Assembly (NCBI RefSeq): GCF_003336675.1
Contig: NZ_QPII01000025.1
Location: 1-56,094, forward strand
Source: Billgrantia montanilacus
GTDB lineage: Bacteria > Pseudomonadota > Gammaproteobacteria > Pseudomonadales > Halomonadaceae
Length of the DNA: 56,094 bases
Reading direction: 5' to 3'
Positions 1 through 7,794 of the stretch are shown here, one piece after another. Numbering within the stretch: the first letter of the stretch is position 1; the number at the start of each line of letters is the position of its first letter. The position numbers were made by a program, and so were the translations under genes. The notes beneath the pieces are model-generated. The model was not told the origin of the DNA. It was given only the letters and a program-made list of their open reading frames with translations, and made no database searches.

Positions 1-547
1 AGGTGCAGCAGCGCAGCGCCCGCGACGAGAGCGCGATGGCGATGAGGGCCATGCCGATGGGCAGCGTGCTCTTGATGATGAAGCGATAGGGCAGGCCGCT
101 GGGCGCCTGGGAGCGCTCGCCTCGGGCAAAGGCGCGATAGGCGTACTCGGTGAGGCCGTCGATCATGAAATAAAGGACCGGCAGCACCAGCAGGACGATG
201 CCGAGCAGTTCGACCCAGGCCTGGAAGCGCAGCGAGAACCGCTCGCGCAGCACGTCGACGCGCACGTGATCATCGGTGACCACGGCATAGGCCAGGGTAA
301 GAATCATGGTGGCGCCGAAGAGGTGCCAGGACATCTCCTCCAGGGCGATGGAACCGCGGCCGAGGATGAAGCGGCTGAAGACATTGGTCAGCACGACGGC
401 GAGGGTGGCGATCCACAGCCAGGAGAGCGTCTTGCCGATCACCGCGATGGCGGAGTCGAGAACGTGGCTCAGCCGGTTGGTGGGGAGATCCTGCACTGGG
501 TGGCCCCCCCGTGCCGGCGCGCCGGGCGCGGAATCGTGAGTACTCAT
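1..547 (-). CDS. dctQ: TRAP transporter small permease (DctQ family), partial
   Basis: This is the small membrane subunit of a tripartite ATP-independent periplasmic transporter, which pairs with the large DctM permease to move a carboxylate-type solute. Reading from the ATG at 547, about 182 codons run off the left edge, so the C-terminus is missing. About four hydrophobic segments are visible (the first starts at IGKTLSWLWIATLAVVL), and the FSRF and EEMSWHLFG stretches are typical of DctQ. The start has a GGAG 8 nt upstream. It lies 123 bp downstream of dctP on the same strand, with a strong hairpin between them. DctM is expected just outside the window. The substrate cannot be read from this subunit. 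Confidence 0.85.
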   Translation of the reverse strand, partial: MSTHDSAPGAPARGGHPVQDLPTNRLSHVLDSAIAVIGKTLSWLWIATLAVVLTNVFSRFILGRGSIALEEMSWHLFGATMILTLAYAVVTDDHVRVDVLRERFSLRFQAWVELLGIVLLVLPVLYFMIDGLTEYAYRAFARGERSQAPSGLPYRFIIKSTLPIGMALIAIALSSRALRCCT

Positions 548-616
548 GGATGACTCCGTGACTCGTTAAAGAAAGCCGGTCTTGGAAGACAGACCTTGAA
601 AGGCAGAGAGCAGGAG

Positions 617-644
617 CCGGCCGCCGCCCGGTGGCGGCGGCCGG
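617..644 (-). other. strong hairpin between dctP and dctQ
   Basis: A perfect 12-bp stem (CCGGCCGCCGCC against GGCGGCGGCCGG) with a 4-nt loop lies between the dctP stop and the dctQ start. It has no U-run, so it is not a classical terminator. Such intercistronic stems often protect the 3' end of the binding-protein message, giving more binding protein than permease. That role is inferred. Confidence 0.6.
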
Positions 645-670
645 TAAACCGCAATAAGTTGCCGGTCAGC

Positions 671-1783
671 TTACTGCTGGCCGATCTCTTCCGGCGCATA
701 GTAGGAGCGCGGCAGATGACCCTTGACGTGCCAGTTGCCGTGGACCTTCATGAACGCCTGCTGGCTCTCCAGGACGCGACCGAACATCTCGTCCTCCGCG
801 GCGATTTCGGCCTGGACCTCGTTGGTCACACGGCGCAGCTCACCGAGAATCTCGTCGGACAGCACCTGGGCGTTGACGCCTTCCTCTTCGAAGTCACGCA
901 GGGCCTTGGGGTTTTCCATCTCGCTCTCGGAGTAGCCGAAGAGTGTGGCGGCACGGCAGCCCATGTCGATGGTGGCGCGTGTCTGCGGCTCCAGCGCGTC
1001 CCAGCTCTCCTGGTTGATCAACAGGTGGGCGGTGGTGAAGGTCTGGTGCCAGCCTGGCAGCACGTAGTTCTGGACGATCTCCTGCATGCCCAGGATACGG
1101 TCGACCGCCGGAGCGGAGAACTCCGTGGCGTCGATGGTGCCACGCTCCATGGCCTGGTAGAGCTCACCACCGGGGATCATGGTGACCGAAGCACCCAGGT
1201 TTTCCATGACACGACCGCCGATACCGGCGAAGCGGATGCGCAGGCCGTCGATCTGGTCGAGGGACTCCAGCGGCTCGGCGAACCAGCCGGCCGCCTCGGG
1301 GCCGATCATGCTGCACAGCAGTGGCTTGACGTTGTATTCCGCGTAGATCTCCTCGAGCAGCTCAGCACCACCACCAAAGTAGTGCCAGGCCAGGTAGGCC
1401 GGCGGTTCCATGCCGAAGGGAGCACCGGCGAACAGCGGCAGTGAAGGGATGCTGCCCTGGTCGTAGCCGACCCAGGTGAAGCCGGCCGGGTAGCGGCCTT
1501 CGGAGACGGCATCGAGGATCTCGAACGGGGGGATCAGCTCGCCCGGCTCGTAGTAGCGCAGGTTGATATTGCCGCCGGACACCTCGTCCAGCGTCTCGCT
1601 GAGATAGCGCACGGGGGTGCTCAGGCCGACCAGGTGGGACGGGAAGGCGATGGGTACCTGCCAGCGAACGCTCTCCTGGGCATTGGCGGTACTGACGCCG
1701 GCAGTACCCGCCAGCAGTGCGGCGGCGGCGACGCCGAGTGTGACGGGGCGGATGCGAGTGGCGAGAGTCGGAATGAACGGCAT
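671..1783 (-). CDS. dctP: TRAP transporter substrate-binding protein (DctP family)
   Basis: Periplasmic solute receptor of the TRAP system, 370 aa. The start is the ATG at 1783, with AGGAG 6 nt upstream and a classic signal peptide (cleavage near ANAQES). The longer in-frame ATG at 1963 lies inside the sigma-54 promoter, so it cannot be the start of that transcript. The body has DctP features: the IRFAGIGGRV segment with the conserved arginine that clamps a substrate carboxylate, then IPGGELYQAMERGTIDATE. This version resembles the TakP/2-keto-acid branch more than the C4-dicarboxylate one, but the ligand is not established. It is followed by dctQ and controlled by the sigma-54 activator gene upstream. 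Confidence 0.9.
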   Translation of the reverse strand: MPFIPTLATRIRPVTLGVAAAALLAGTAGVSTANAQESVRWQVPIAFPSHLVGLSTPVRYLSETLDEVSGGNINLRYYEPGELIPPFEILDAVSEGRYPAGFTWVGYDQGSIPSLPLFAGAPFGMEPPAYLAWHYFGGGAELLEEIYAEYNVKPLLCSMIGPEAAGWFAEPLESLDQIDGLRIRFAGIGGRVMENLGASVTMIPGGELYQAMERGTIDATEFSAPAVDRILGMQEIVQNYVLPGWHQTFTTAHLLINQESWDALEPQTRATIDMGCRAATLFGYSESEMENPKALRDFEEEGVNAQVLSDEILGELRRVTNEVQAEIAAEDEMFGRVLESQQAFMKVHGNWHVKGHLPRSYYAPEEIGQQ

Positions 1784-1951
1784 GAAAGCTCCTTGTACGT
1801 TATTTTCAGTGCAGCTCTGTCGGTGCAACTTTGTCAGTGCAACAGCTGCTGGAACGACGTTGTTGGTCTGCGTTGGTTTCTTGTCGACGCCGCAGGATGC
1901 GAGGATGCGGCTTGGTTGACGCCACGCCAGGCGGCGCTTGCCCCATTTTGT

Positions 1952-1967
1952 TGCACGCTTCATGCCA
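1952..1967 (-). promoter_or_regulatory. sigma-54 (-24/-12) promoter of dctP
   Basis: Read on the minus strand the site is TGGCATG-N4-GTGCA against the consensus TGGCACG-N4-TTGCW. The invariant GG and GC are correctly spaced, and 10 of 12 defined positions match. Transcription should start near 1941, leaving a leader of about 155 nt before dctP. The promoter lies between the enhancer palindromes and the gene, as expected for an enhancer-dependent operon. Confidence 0.8.
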
Positions 1968-2031
1968 GATATGAAAATGTTTTGTAAAACAAAGTCTTGA
2001 GGGGAGTGATTATCAAGGGGGATAGAAGGGG

Positions 2032-2049
2032 TGTCCGGTCATTCGGACA
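2032..2049. promoter_or_regulatory. enhancer palindrome 1 (TGTCCG-N6-CGGACA)
   Basis: A perfect 6-bp inverted repeat with a 6-nt spacer, centred about 87 bp upstream of the -12 element. It is identical in arms and spacing to the palindrome at 2096-2113. It is probably a dimer site for the Fis-type HTH of the adjacent sigma-54 activator. Confidence 0.7.
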
Positions 2050-2090
2050 ATGCTCGACCTTGGTCGCAGAGCATTCTGTCTGCTTTCCGG

Positions 2091-3548
2091 TCAGGTGTCC
2101 GGTTTTTCGGACAGCTTGGCGAGTTTCTCGTAGAGCACCGAGCGTGGGATGCCCAACAGGCGGGCCGCTCGGGACTTGTTGCCGCGGCACGCAGCCAGGG
2201 CGTTCTGCAGCGCGGTACGCTCGGCTTCGGCCACCACCTCGGCCATGGCCCGGATCGGGGCGACCGTCGTTCGGGAGTGTCGTTCGAGAGGCTGATAGGG
2301 AAGGGCCGCCAGGAGTTCCGGCGCGTCGATCACGTGGCACGCTTCGTTGAGTGCCAGCGTCTGCTCCAGGGTATTGCGCAACTCACGGATATTGCCCGGC
2401 CAGTCATGCTGGTGCAGCAACATCACGGCTTCGTTGGTGATCTCGGCTCGGGACTCGCCGCTTTCCTGGGCCAGTTTGCCGAGGATGGTTTCACACAGGA
2501 TGCCCAGGTCCGCCAGTCGTTCGCGTAGCGGAGGCACGCGAATGCGCAGCACGTTGAGCCGGTAGTAGAGGTCGGAGCGGAAGCTGCCTTCTGCCACCAT
2601 GGCCTCCAGATCACAGCTGGTGGCGGCGATCACGCGGACATCCACCCGCTTGACCTCGTTGGAGCCGAGCGGCTCCACCTCCCCCTCCTGAAGGGCTCGC
2701 AGCAGCTTGGCCTGTACGGCCAGCGGCATGTCGCCCACTTCATCGAGGAACAGGGTGCCGCCGTCGGCAAGCTGGAACTTGCCCTGACGGGGGCGGCGGT
2801 CGGCGCCGGTAAAGGCCCCCGGAACGACACCGAAGAATTCCGCTTCCAGCAGGTTCTCGGGCACAGCTGCCACATTCACGGCCACGAACGACGAGTCGCC
2901 GCGGGGCGAGGCGCCATGGATGGCCTGGGCCAACACCTCCTTGCCGGTTCCCGTCTCGCCCAGTAGCAGCACCGGCGTGGCGCGGGCGGCGGCAAGCCGG
3001 GCGCGACGCTTGACCTCCAGCACCGACGGGCTGGCGCCGATGAAGTCGCCCATGTCGTAGCGGGCGCCACGCTTGGCCAGGGCTCGTCGGGCCGCCGCCA
3101 GGTCGTTCTGCAGGCGCCGATACTTGCCGATCAGCGGGGTGAGGGGTTCCAGGTCATCGAAGACGATAAAGGCCACGGCACCGCTGATCTTGCCGCTCTT
3201 CCTGTCGTGCAGCGGCAGGCGCATCACCACCAGCTGATGGTCCTCGAACTCCATGATATCGAGCAGGATAGGGCGGCCGTTGCGCACCACCTCGGGCATC
3301 CGCGTATGGGGAACGACCTCGGCGACCGGTCGGCCGATGGCACTGGCAGGATCTTCGATACCCAGCAGCCGGCAGTAGCTGTCGTTGATCCAGGTGAGCC
3401 GCGCCTCGGCGTCCACCGAGATGGCCCCGGTGCTGGCATGCTCGAAAAGAGGAAAGAGCGGCCGGATCGCCTCGAGCGTCAGCCCCTCTCCCAGCGAGCC
3501 GGGTAGGGTCGCCTTGGCATCGCTATCGCTAGGGTCGACCCGAGGCAT
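2091..3548 (-). CDS. sigma-54-dependent activator (PAS, AAA+, Fis HTH)
   Basis: Bacterial enhancer-binding protein, 485 aa from the ATG at 3548, which has GGAG 9 nt upstream; a TTG 15 nt further up is the alternative start. Order: a PAS-like sensor (about 33-135), then the AAA+ core (about 167-400) with Walker A GETGTGKE at 197-204, the sigma-54 contact loop GAFTGA at 244-249 and Walker B LFLDEV at 266-271, then a C-terminal Fis-type HTH (GNKSRAARLLGIPRSVLYEKL). There is no phosphoreceiver domain, so the signal probably enters through the PAS domain. Its product most likely binds the two TGTCCG palindromes downstream and activates dctP. Confidence 0.92.
   Translation of the reverse strand: MPRVDPSDSDAKATLPGSLGEGLTLEAIRPLFPLFEHASTGAISVDAEARLTWINDSYCRLLGIEDPASAIGRPVAEVVPHTRMPEVVRNGRPILLDIMEFEDHQLVVMRLPLHDRKSGKISGAVAFIVFDDLEPLTPLIGKYRRLQNDLAAARRALAKRGARYDMGDFIGASPSVLEVKRRARLAAARATPVLLLGETGTGKEVLAQAIHGASPRGDSSFVAVNVAAVPENLLEAEFFGVVPGAFTGADRRPRQGKFQLADGGTLFLDEVGDMPLAVQAKLLRALQEGEVEPLGSNEVKRVDVRVIAATSCDLEAMVAEGSFRSDLYYRLNVLRIRVPPLRERLADLGILCETILGKLAQESGESRAEITNEAVMLLHQHDWPGNIRELRNTLEQTLALNEACHVIDAPELLAALPYQPLERHSRTTVAPIRAMAEVVAEAERTALQNALAACRGNKSRAARLLGIPRSVLYEKLAKLSEKPDT
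2096..2113. promoter_or_regulatory. enhancer palindrome 2, inside the activator's 3' coding end
   Basis: A second TGTCCG-N6-CGGACA site, 64 bp (about six helical turns) from the first, so both lie on the same face of the DNA. It is made by the last codons of the activator gene itself, whose stop is at 2091-2093. Confidence 0.7.
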
Positions 3549-3567
3549 ATCCGTACACTCCAATATG

Positions 3568-3585
3568 GCCGCCCTCTAGGGCGGC
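3568..3585. terminator. hairpin between valS and the activator gene
   Basis: An 8-bp inverted repeat (GCCGCCCT against AGGGCGGC) lies just upstream of the activator start and directly abuts the 28-bp tandem repeats. It may slow readthrough from valS. There is no U-run, so termination is uncertain. Confidence 0.4.
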
Positions 3586-3692
3586 GGTTTCGGGCCGCTG
3601 AAGAGAGCGCGGCGGTTTCGGGCCGCTGATCAGAGCGCGGCGGTTTCGGGCCGCTGATCAGAGCGCGGCGTTATCGGGCCGCTGATCAGAGC
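3581..3692. repeat. four tandem copies of a 28-bp unit at the valS 3' end
   Basis: Units lie at 3581-3608, 3609-3636, 3637-3664 and 3665-3692. The second and third are identical, the first differs at two positions and the fourth at three. The fourth contains the valS stop, and the unit begins to repeat again inside valS (GCGGCGAT at 3693). On the minus strand each complete unit re-creates the last codons of valS (Ala-Ala-Leu); units 2-4 also carry the stop. The array therefore looks like duplication of the gene terminus. There are no spacers, so it is not a CRISPR. Confidence 0.85.
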
Positions 3693-6673
3693 GCGGCGAT
3701 CTTGTCGTGCTGCTCCACAAGCAGGCGACGGGCAGCCTGAAAATCGGCCAGCTTGGTGCGTTCCTTCTCCACTACGGCATCGGGCGCCTTGGCGATGAAG
3801 CTCTCGTTGCCGAGCTTCTTCTCGATGCCGCCGATCAGCTTGTCCTGCTTGTCGATCTCGCGGGCCAGGCGCGCCAGTTCGGCATCCTTGTCGATCAGGT
3901 CGGCCATGGGTACCAGCACTTCCATTTCGCCTACCAACTGGGTGGCAGACAGGGGCGCCTGCTGGGGATCGTACAGCCAGTCGACGCTCGCCAGCTTGGC
4001 CAGCTTAGGCAGGACCCTGCGGTTAGCCTCCAGGCGCGCCGGGTCGTCCGGGCCGCCCTTGGTCAACAGCACATCGAGCGGCTTGCCCGGGGCGATGTTC
4101 ATCTCGGCGCGGATGTTGCGCACCGCCACGATCACGCCCTTGAGCCACTCGATATCGCGGGTCGCCTGCTCGTCGATCTTCTCCTGCTCGGCCACGGGCC
4201 ACGGCTGGTTCATGATCGATTCGGAGCCGTCGCCAGCGGCCTTGCCTGCCAGGGGCGCCACGCGCTGCCAGATCTCCTCGGAGATGTAGGGCATCATCGG
4301 ATGGGCCAGGCGCAGGATCGCTTCCAAGACGCGAACCAGAGTGCGCCTTGTGCCGCGCTTGGCAGAGGGCGAGGCGTTGTCATCCCACAGCACCGGCTTG
4401 GAGAGCTCCAGGTACCAGTCGCAGTATTCGTTCCAGACAAATTCGTAGAGGGCCTGGGAAGCGTGATCGAAGCGGAACTCCTCCAAGGCCCGGGTCACCT
4501 GAGCCTCGGTCTGCTGCAGGCGCGAGACGATCCAGCGGTCGGCCAGCGACAGCTCGACGTCGCCACCCTGACCTTCGAGAGAGACTCCGCAATCCTCGCC
4601 TTCGGCGTTCATCAGCACGTAGCGCGAGGCATTCCACAGCTTGTTGCAGAAGTTGCGGTAGCCGTCCAGGCGGCCCATGTCGAACTTGATGTCGCGCCCG
4701 GTGGTGGCCTGGGACAGGAAGGTGAAGCGCAGCGCGTCGGTGCCGTGGGGTTCGATACCCTCGGGGAACTCGTCGCGGGTGGCCTTGGCGATCGCCTTGG
4801 CCTTCTGCGGCTGCATCAGGCTGCCGGTGCGCTTTTCCAGTAGCTCGTCGAGCTGGATGCCGTCGATCAGGTCGATGGGGTCGAGCACGTTGCCCTTGGA
4901 CTTGGACATCTTCTGGCCCTGACCGTCGCGCACCAGGCCGTGGACGTAGACCTGCTTGAACGGCACCTCGCCGGTGAACTTCAGGGTCAGCATGATCATT
5001 CGCGCGACCCAGAAGAAGATGATGTCGAAACCCGTGACCAGCACACTTGAGGGGTGGAATGTCTTGAGCTCCGGTGTCTTCTCCGGCCAGCCCAGGGTGC
5101 CGAAGGTCCACAGGCCCGAGCTGAACCAGGTGTCGAGCACGTCCTCGTCCTGGGAGAGGCGCGGCACGCCCAGCTTCTCCATGGTCTTGAGCGCGTCGGC
5201 AGTCATCTCGGTAGTGCCGCCCAGCAGCTGGTTGAAGCCGCGCAGGCGCATGGCGGTGTCAAAGTCGCCCTGCTCGTGCTCGATGAAATGACCTAGTTCG
5301 ACCAGGTACTCGCGGGTGGCTTCCACCTCGTTGCGCGCCACGAAGACGTTGCCGTCGATGTCATACCAGGCGGGAATGCGGTGGCCCCACCACAGCTGGC
5401 GCGAGATGCACCAGTCCTGCAGGTCGCGCATCCACGAGAAGTACATGTTCTCGTAGTTCTTCGGCACGAACTGGATGTCACCGTTCTCCACCGCCTCGAT
5501 GGCGGGCTTGGCCAGTCTCTCCACGGCGACGAACCACTGGTCCGTGAGCAGCGGCTCGATGACGTCGCCACTGCGGTCGCCGTAGGGCAGGGTGTTGTTG
5601 ACCGTCTCGACCTGCTCCAGCAGGCCGGCGGCCTCCATGTCGGCAACGATCTGCTTGCGTGCCTCGAAGCGGTCGAGCCCGGCGTAGGCCTGGGGCAGGC
5701 TGGGGTCGATGTCGGGCAGCGGGCGGCCCTGGATATCGAAGGCTTCGGCCTGGGGCAGGATCGCCGCGTCCTGGGTGAAGACGTTGATCAGCGGCAGCCC
5801 TTGGCGTCGGCCCACCTCGTAGTCGTTGAAGTCGTGGGCCGGGGTGATCTTCACGCAGCCCGAGCCCTTCTCCATGTCGGCGTGCTCGTCGGCGACGATG
5901 GGGATGCGGCGGCCGACCAGGGGCAGTTCGATGAACTTGCCCACCAGCGAGGCGTAGCGCGGGTCCTCGGGATTGACCGCCACACCGGTGTCGCCCAGCA
6001 TCGTCTCGGGACGGGTGGTGGCGACGACCAGGTAGCCGAGCCCCGTGTCGGTGGTGACGCCGTCGGCTAGCGGATAGCGGAAGTGCCAGAAGCTGCCCTG
6101 CTGGTCGCGGTTCTCCACCTCGAGGTCGGAGATCGCGGTGTGCAGGGTCGGGTCCCAGTTGACCAGGCGCTTGCCGCGGTAGATCAGGTCCTCTTCATAG
6201 AGGCGCACGAAGACTTCCTGCACCGCCTTGTAGAAGCCGTCGTCCATGGTGAAGCGCTCGCGGCTCCAGTCGACGCTGGCACCCATGCGGCGCAGCTGGC
6301 GGGTGATGTGCCCGCCGGACTCGTGCTTCCACTCCCACACCTTGTCGATGAAGGCGTCGCGGCCGAGGTCATGGCGCGTCTTGCCCTCTTCGGCGGCGAC
6401 CTTGCGCTCCACCAGCATCTGCGTGGCGATGCCGGCGTGGTCGGTGCCCACCTGCCACAGGGTGTTGTTGCCCTGCATGCGTCGCCAGCGGATCAGGGTG
6501 TCCATGATGGTGTCCTGGAACGCGTGGCCCATGTGCAGGCTGCCGGTGACGTTGGGCGGCGGGATCATGATGGAGTAGGGCTCTCCCTCGCCCGAGGGGG
6601 CGAAGCGGCCGTCGGCCTCCCAGCGCTCGTACCAGCGGGATTCGATCTGCTCGGGTTGGTAGGTCTTGTCCAT
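3686..6673 (-). CDS. valS: valyl-tRNA synthetase
   Basis: Class I aminoacyl-tRNA synthetase that charges tRNA-Val, 995 aa against about 950 in E. coli. The catalytic HIGH-type motif appears as HMGH at 47-50 (PPPNVTGSLHMGH) and KMSKS at 588-592. The CP1 editing domain lies between about 190 and 390, and the C-terminal coiled-coil arm ends the protein. The start ATG at 6673 opens MDKTYQPEQIESRWY, normal for ValS. It has its own promoter-like sequence at 6762-6791. In many gammaproteobacteria pepA, holC and valS are adjacent; here holC is the next gene upstream, separated by a 67-bp hairpin repeat. Confidence 0.98.
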   Translation of the reverse strand: MDKTYQPEQIESRWYERWEADGRFAPSGEGEPYSIMIPPPNVTGSLHMGHAFQDTIMDTLIRWRRMQGNNTLWQVGTDHAGIATQMLVERKVAAEEGKTRHDLGRDAFIDKVWEWKHESGGHITRQLRRMGASVDWSRERFTMDDGFYKAVQEVFVRLYEEDLIYRGKRLVNWDPTLHTAISDLEVENRDQQGSFWHFRYPLADGVTTDTGLGYLVVATTRPETMLGDTGVAVNPEDPRYASLVGKFIELPLVGRRIPIVADEHADMEKGSGCVKITPAHDFNDYEVGRRQGLPLINVFTQDAAILPQAEAFDIQGRPLPDIDPSLPQAYAGLDRFEARKQIVADMEAAGLLEQVETVNNTLPYGDRSGDVIEPLLTDQWFVAVERLAKPAIEAVENGDIQFVPKNYENMYFSWMRDLQDWCISRQLWWGHRIPAWYDIDGNVFVARNEVEATREYLVELGHFIEHEQGDFDTAMRLRGFNQLLGGTTEMTADALKTMEKLGVPRLSQDEDVLDTWFSSGLWTFGTLGWPEKTPELKTFHPSSVLVTGFDIIFFWVARMIMLTLKFTGEVPFKQVYVHGLVRDGQGQKMSKSKGNVLDPIDLIDGIQLDELLEKRTGSLMQPQKAKAIAKATRDEFPEGIEPHGTDALRFTFLSQATTGRDIKFDMGRLDGYRNFCNKLWNASRYVLMNAEGEDCGVSLEGQGGDVELSLADRWIVSRLQQTEAQVTRALEEFRFDHASQALYEFVWNEYCDWYLELSKPVLWDDNASPSAKRGTRRTLVRVLEAILRLAHPMMPYISEEIWQRVAPLAGKAAGDGSESIMNQPWPVAEQEKIDEQATRDIEWLKGVIVAVRNIRAEMNIAPGKPLDVLLTKGGPDDPARLEANRRVLPKLAKLASVDWLYDPQQAPLSATQLVGEMEVLVPMADLIDKDAELARLAREIDKQDKLIGGIEKKLGNESFIAKAPDAVVEKERTKLADFQAARRLLVEQHDKIAAL

Positions 6674-6761
6674 GGGGCGTTCCGGGTCCAGAAATGATCG
6701 CCGCCGGTCGTGGCGCCGGGCGGCAGGAAGTCGTAAGAAGAGTGTTCGAAAAATGGGTGCG

Positions 6762-6791
6762 ATTATAGCGCGATGAGGCGCTTGGCGTCAG
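6762..6791 (-). promoter_or_regulatory. sigma-70-type promoter of valS
   Basis: On the minus strand a perfect TATAAT (-10, 6762-6767) lies 18 bp downstream of CTGACG (-35, 6786-6791, four of six matches). It is about 90 bp upstream of the valS start, so valS can be transcribed independently of holC. Confidence 0.6.
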
Positions 6792-6849
6792 CCAGGCGTC
6801 AATCGAGGATCGGTAAGCAAGCACTTCCGAGGGGCGCCGGGGGCAGGTC

Positions 6850-6916
6850 GAAGAGGAGGTCATTCGTCAGGGATGACGAATGTAGCGCCCAGGGATGGGT
6901 TTACAGCGCCTCCTCG
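6850..6916 (-). repeat. 67-bp hairpin repeat, copy C (inverted relative to A and B)
   Basis: It matches the copies at 7483-7549 and 7664-7730 in reverse orientation: ends GAGGAGG/CCTCCTC, a shared 34-bp core ending GGGCGCTAC, and an internal hairpin. Here the hairpin arms are ATTCGTCA and TGACGAAT, whereas copy B has TTTTGCCA and TGGCAAAA. Three base pairs are changed on both sides, so pairing is conserved while sequence is not. It lies in the 304-bp holC-valS gap, which holds nothing else but the valS promoter. Confidence 0.85.
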
Positions 6917-6977
6917 TAGGCCTGCCCTCGGATCAGCCCCGGTACAGGCAGTCTTCCGTAACCCTGGAAACGGGAGC

Positions 6978-7433
6978 TCATCCCTTGAGCTGATGCGCCT
7001 TCACCGGATAGCCGCGCTGCTTGTAGGTCTGCCAGCACTCGCGCTTGGCGGTGAGCACCTGCTGGTGCTGGTTGATGATCTCGGCGACCCGATCGAAACG
7101 CGAGAACCACTCGGGGATGCCGGGGTCGAGGTTGAGCATCGCCATGGGTGTATCGGGAACTGGCTCGGGGGGATGTTCCCAGCCGATGGTGACCGCCACG
7201 CTGTCGGCCATCTCGCTGCCGAGCGGGGAACTGTCCACAAGGGCATGGGGCAGGTAGGCGTCGGGGCGGAAGGTCCACAGCCTGTCGTCGAGGTCGCGGG
7301 CCATGGCCTCGTCCTCGGCGTGCAGGTGCAGCCGGAAGCCCTTGCCTGCGATGGTCTCGGCCAGGCGGCAGGCGAAGTCGAGGCGTGCCTCGAGGGTGGT
7401 ATCGGGAAGGATGTAAAAGTCTACCTGGGTCAT
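6978..7433 (-). CDS. holC: DNA polymerase III subunit chi
   Basis: HolC links the clamp loader (through psi) to single-strand binding protein during replication. The 151-aa product starts MTQVDFYILPDTTLEARLDFACRLAE and contains the HALVDSS and IGWEHPP stretches typical of chi. Its length matches the family (about 147). The open frame extends upstream to 7535 but that part is repeat-derived, so the ATG at 7433 was chosen, although its ribosome-binding site is weak (GCGAG). It lies upstream of valS, as usual, but is separated from pepA by ilvE and two repeat copies. Confidence 0.93.
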   Translation of the reverse strand: MTQVDFYILPDTTLEARLDFACRLAETIAGKGFRLHLHAEDEAMARDLDDRLWTFRPDAYLPHALVDSSPLGSEMADSVAVTIGWEHPPEPVPDTPMAMLNLDPGIPEWFSRFDRVAEIINQHQQVLTAKRECWQTYKQRGYPVKAHQLKG

Positions 7434-7482
7434 GGGAACTCGCTGACCTGGGGGCGGAGGGGCTCTGTCGTCGACAGGGTTA

Positions 7483-7549
7483 CGAGGAGGCGCTGTGAAC
7501 CCATCCCTGGGCGCTACTTTTGCCTTCCCTGGCAAAAGACCTCCTCTTC
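7483..7549 (+). repeat. 67-bp hairpin repeat, copy A
   Basis: A direct repeat of the copy at 7664-7730. Its internal hairpin is TTTTGCC-N6-GGCAAAA. Looser similarity continues about 30 bp beyond the CCTCCTC end in all copies. Copies A and B account for most of the 361-bp gap between ilvE and holC, where no gene is seen. Confidence 0.85.
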
Positions 7550-7663
7550 ACCCTGTCCCCGACGCCCCTCTTCCTAGGTGTCTCATGTCATTAACGAAGC
7601 GTGGGTTCCCGTCGCGAGCGGGGCGAGGCTATACCGCAAGCAGGCCCCGGGGCGCCGGACCGA

Positions 7664-7730
7664 CGAGGAGGCGCTGTGAACCCATCCCTGGGCGCTACTT
7701 TTGCCATCCATGGCAAAAGACCTCCTCTTC
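7664..7730 (+). repeat. 67-bp hairpin repeat, copy B
   Basis: Same unit and orientation as copy A, with an internal 8-bp stem TTTTGCCA-TCCA-TGGCAAAA and terminal GAGGAGG/CCTCCTC. The layout resembles REP-type extragenic palindromes or a very small MITE. No transposase is nearby. Confidence 0.85.
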
Positions 7731-7794
7731 GACCTGCTCCCGGCCGCCTCGCGAGGCGTTGGCCGGCTCCTGGCGTAGCGAGGATCTGCTTTTT

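Noticed and set aside
1784..1963. A 60-codon N-terminal extension of dctP
   Set aside because: It would begin inside the -24 element of the sigma-54 promoter, and it precedes a perfect ribosome-binding site and signal peptide at 1783.
2008..2024. IHF site between the enhancer and the sigma-54 promoter
   Set aside because: TATCAA is present but the second half of the consensus (TTR) is absent at the right distance.
3581..3692. CRISPR array
   Set aside because: The 28-bp units are directly contiguous with no spacers and include coding sequence of valS.
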